From Rhizobium herbae (GTDB lineage: Bacteria; Pseudomonadota; Alphaproteobacteria; Rhizobiales; Rhizobiaceae), in the NCBI RefSeq assembly GCF_019511375.1, contig NZ_JAEUAO010000002.1:186001-250000 (forward strand): DNA of 64,000 nucleotides. The letters are read 5' to 3'. The position numbers and the translations under genes were made by a program. Positions within the stretch are counted from its first letter, which is position 1. Each line of letters starts with the position of its first letter. Shown here one piece after another: positions 62,955 through 64,000 of this stretch. The notes beneath the pieces are model-generated. The model had not been told where the DNA came from. It did not search any database and saw nothing but the letters and a program-made list of their open reading frames with translations.

Positions 62955-64000
62955 ATGGGTGGCAAACGCAGGATCGGCGTCGGCCTGATTGGCACGGGTT
63001 TCATGGGCAAGGCGCATGCGCTGGGCTTCACGATCGCGGCGAGGGTGTTCGACCTGCCGTTCGAGCTTGACCTGGTTTCGGTCGCCGACATCTCGCTCGA
63101 TGGCGCGGAAAAGGCCCGCCGCAGCCTCGGCTTCCGCAAGGCGACCGCGGACTGGCGAGAACTGCTGACGGATCCCGACATCGACATCATCGACATCACC
63201 ACCCCCAATCTGCTGCACGGGGAGATGGCGCTGGCCGCCATCGCCCACGGCAAGCATGTCTACTGCGAAAAGCCGCTGGCGCCGACCGTTGCCGAATGCG
63301 CGGAAATGGTCGCCGCGGCGGAAAAGGCCGGCGTCGTCACGCAGGTCGGATTCAACTATCTGAAGAATCCGATGATCTTCCTTGCCAAGGACCTGATCGA
63401 AAGCGGGGAGATCGGCGAAATCCGCTCGGTGCGCGGCATCCATGCCGAGGACTTCATGATGGACGCGTCCGCGCCCTGGAGTTGGCGGCTTGATCCGAAG
63501 AGCGGCGGCGGAGCGCTTGCGGACATCGGCAGCCACATTATCGCGTCGCTTCGCCATCTCGTCGGCCCCATCTCCTCGGTGCTGGCCGAAACGATCATTC
63601 AGGTGCCCGCACGTCCCGTTAGCCGCGGTTCGAGCGAAATGCGCGCCGTCGAGGTGGACGACATCACCCGCGCCTTCGTGCGCTTCGAGAGTGGAGCGAC
63701 CGGCAGCTTCGAGGCCAACTGGAGCGCCACGGGCCGCAAGATGCAGCATGATTTCGAAATCTACGGAACGAAGGGCAGCATCGTCTTCACGCAGGAGCGT
63801 CTGAACGAACTCAAGGTCTGGTTCGCCGGCGACGACATCCGCAGCCGCGGCTACCGCACCATCTGGGCCGGCCCCGAGCATCCGCCCTACGGCGCTTTCT
63901 GCGTCGCCCCCGGCCACCAGATCGGCTTTAACGACCTGAAGGCCATCGAGGCCAATGAGTTCCTGCAGGCCATTGCAACCGGCAGCCGGCCGGGAACCGA
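62955..64000 (+). CDS. Gfo/Idh/MocA family oxidoreductase (runs off window)
   Basis: The first 348 codons of an NAD(P)-dependent oxidoreductase. A GGGAGGAA site precedes the ATG. The nucleotide-binding motif GLIGTGFMGKAH, the conserved EKPLA (with the catalytic lysine) and DIGSHI, with a C-terminal beta-sheet domain, mark the family. It probably acts on a sugar or inositol-type substrate; the group includes many sugar dehydrogenases and no closer assignment is possible. The end lies beyond 64000. Confidence 0.9.
   Translation, partial: MGGKRRIGVGLIGTGFMGKAHALGFTIAARVFDLPFELDLVSVADISLDGAEKARRSLGFRKATADWRELLTDPDIDIIDITTPNLLHGEMALAAIAHGKHVYCEKPLAPTVAECAEMVAAAEKAGVVTQVGFNYLKNPMIFLAKDLIESGEIGEIRSVRGIHAEDFMMDASAPWSWRLDPKSGGGALADIGSHIIASLRHLVGPISSVLAETIIQVPARPVSRGSSEMRAVEVDDITRAFVRFESGATGSFEANWSATGRKMQHDFEIYGTKGSIVFTQERLNELKVWFAGDDIRSRGYRTIWAGPEHPPYGAFCVAPGHQIGFNDLKAIEANEFLQAIATGSRPGT

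Overview
The window is GC-rich chromosomal DNA from an alphaproteobacterium, most likely a member of the Rhizobiaceae (Rhizobium, Agrobacterium, Shinella or a relative). The signs are an alphaproteobacterial two-cysteine porin, dnaA next to rpsT followed by mutM, ubiE and ubiB, a DnaX without the usual zinc cysteines, a full Tad/Cpa pilus cluster, an iron box of the TGA-N9-TCA type, and several intergenic palindromic repeats that look rhizobial. Most of it is housekeeping or well-known accessory content. I found no insertion sequence, CRISPR array, integrase or rRNA operon.

Layout. 1-5.6 kb: recR, a MOSC-domain gene on the opposite strand, ybaB, dnaX, the 4.5S signal recognition particle RNA, a HIT protein and nudC. 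5.6-13 kb: a porin, pheA and kdsB, a membrane-anchored cytochrome c, an AEC-type carrier, a BON-domain protein, a cluster of three very small genes and a DUF900-type lipoprotein hydrolase. 12.95-13.97 kb: a short low-GC segment next to tRNA-Ser(GGA), bounded by a 17-bp copy of the tRNA 3' end; this looks like an integration footprint. 14.3-18.7 kb: a small membrane protein, msrA, and an AraC regulator beside a TonB siderophore receptor with an iron box between them.

19-31.4 kb is a nucleoside uptake and salvage island. A BMP-type binding protein and an ABC ATPase with two permeases bring nucleosides in. Cdd, PunA, DeoA and Add convert them, Upp salvages uracil, and DeoB and DeoC send the pentose to central metabolism. 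Two copies of a TACCAATTG-type operator sit before the binding protein and before the ABC operon, which suggests one repressor for both.

31.5-45.8 kb is the Tad (Flp) pilus region: two TadE-like pseudopilins, an orphan protein resembling the N-terminal domain of the CpaC secretin, two nearly identical Flp pilins, then cpaA, cpaB, cpaC, cpaD, cpaE, cpaF, tadB and tadC, and a TadD-like TPR lipoprotein after an intervening SDR/LysR pair. TTAA-type motifs before the pilin and cpaB genes may be CtrA sites.

45.9-54.3 kb: leucyl aminopeptidase, dnaA with a 0.97-kb upstream region holding a cluster of GANTC sites, rpsT, mutM, ubiE, ubiB and a small exported Gly/Tyr/His-rich protein. 54.4-60.6 kb: a MacAB-type exporter and a zinc/cadmium P-type ATPase with a divergent MerR regulator sharing a 19-bp-spacer promoter. 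60.7-64 kb: coaBC, a class II glutamine amidotransferase and the start of a Gfo/Idh/MocA oxidoreductase that runs off the window.

The best leads for something new are the tRNA-Ser integration footprint with its two unassigned genes, the three-gene microprotein cluster at 10.9-11.4 kb, and the orphan CpaC-N-domain protein. None amounts to a demonstrated new system.
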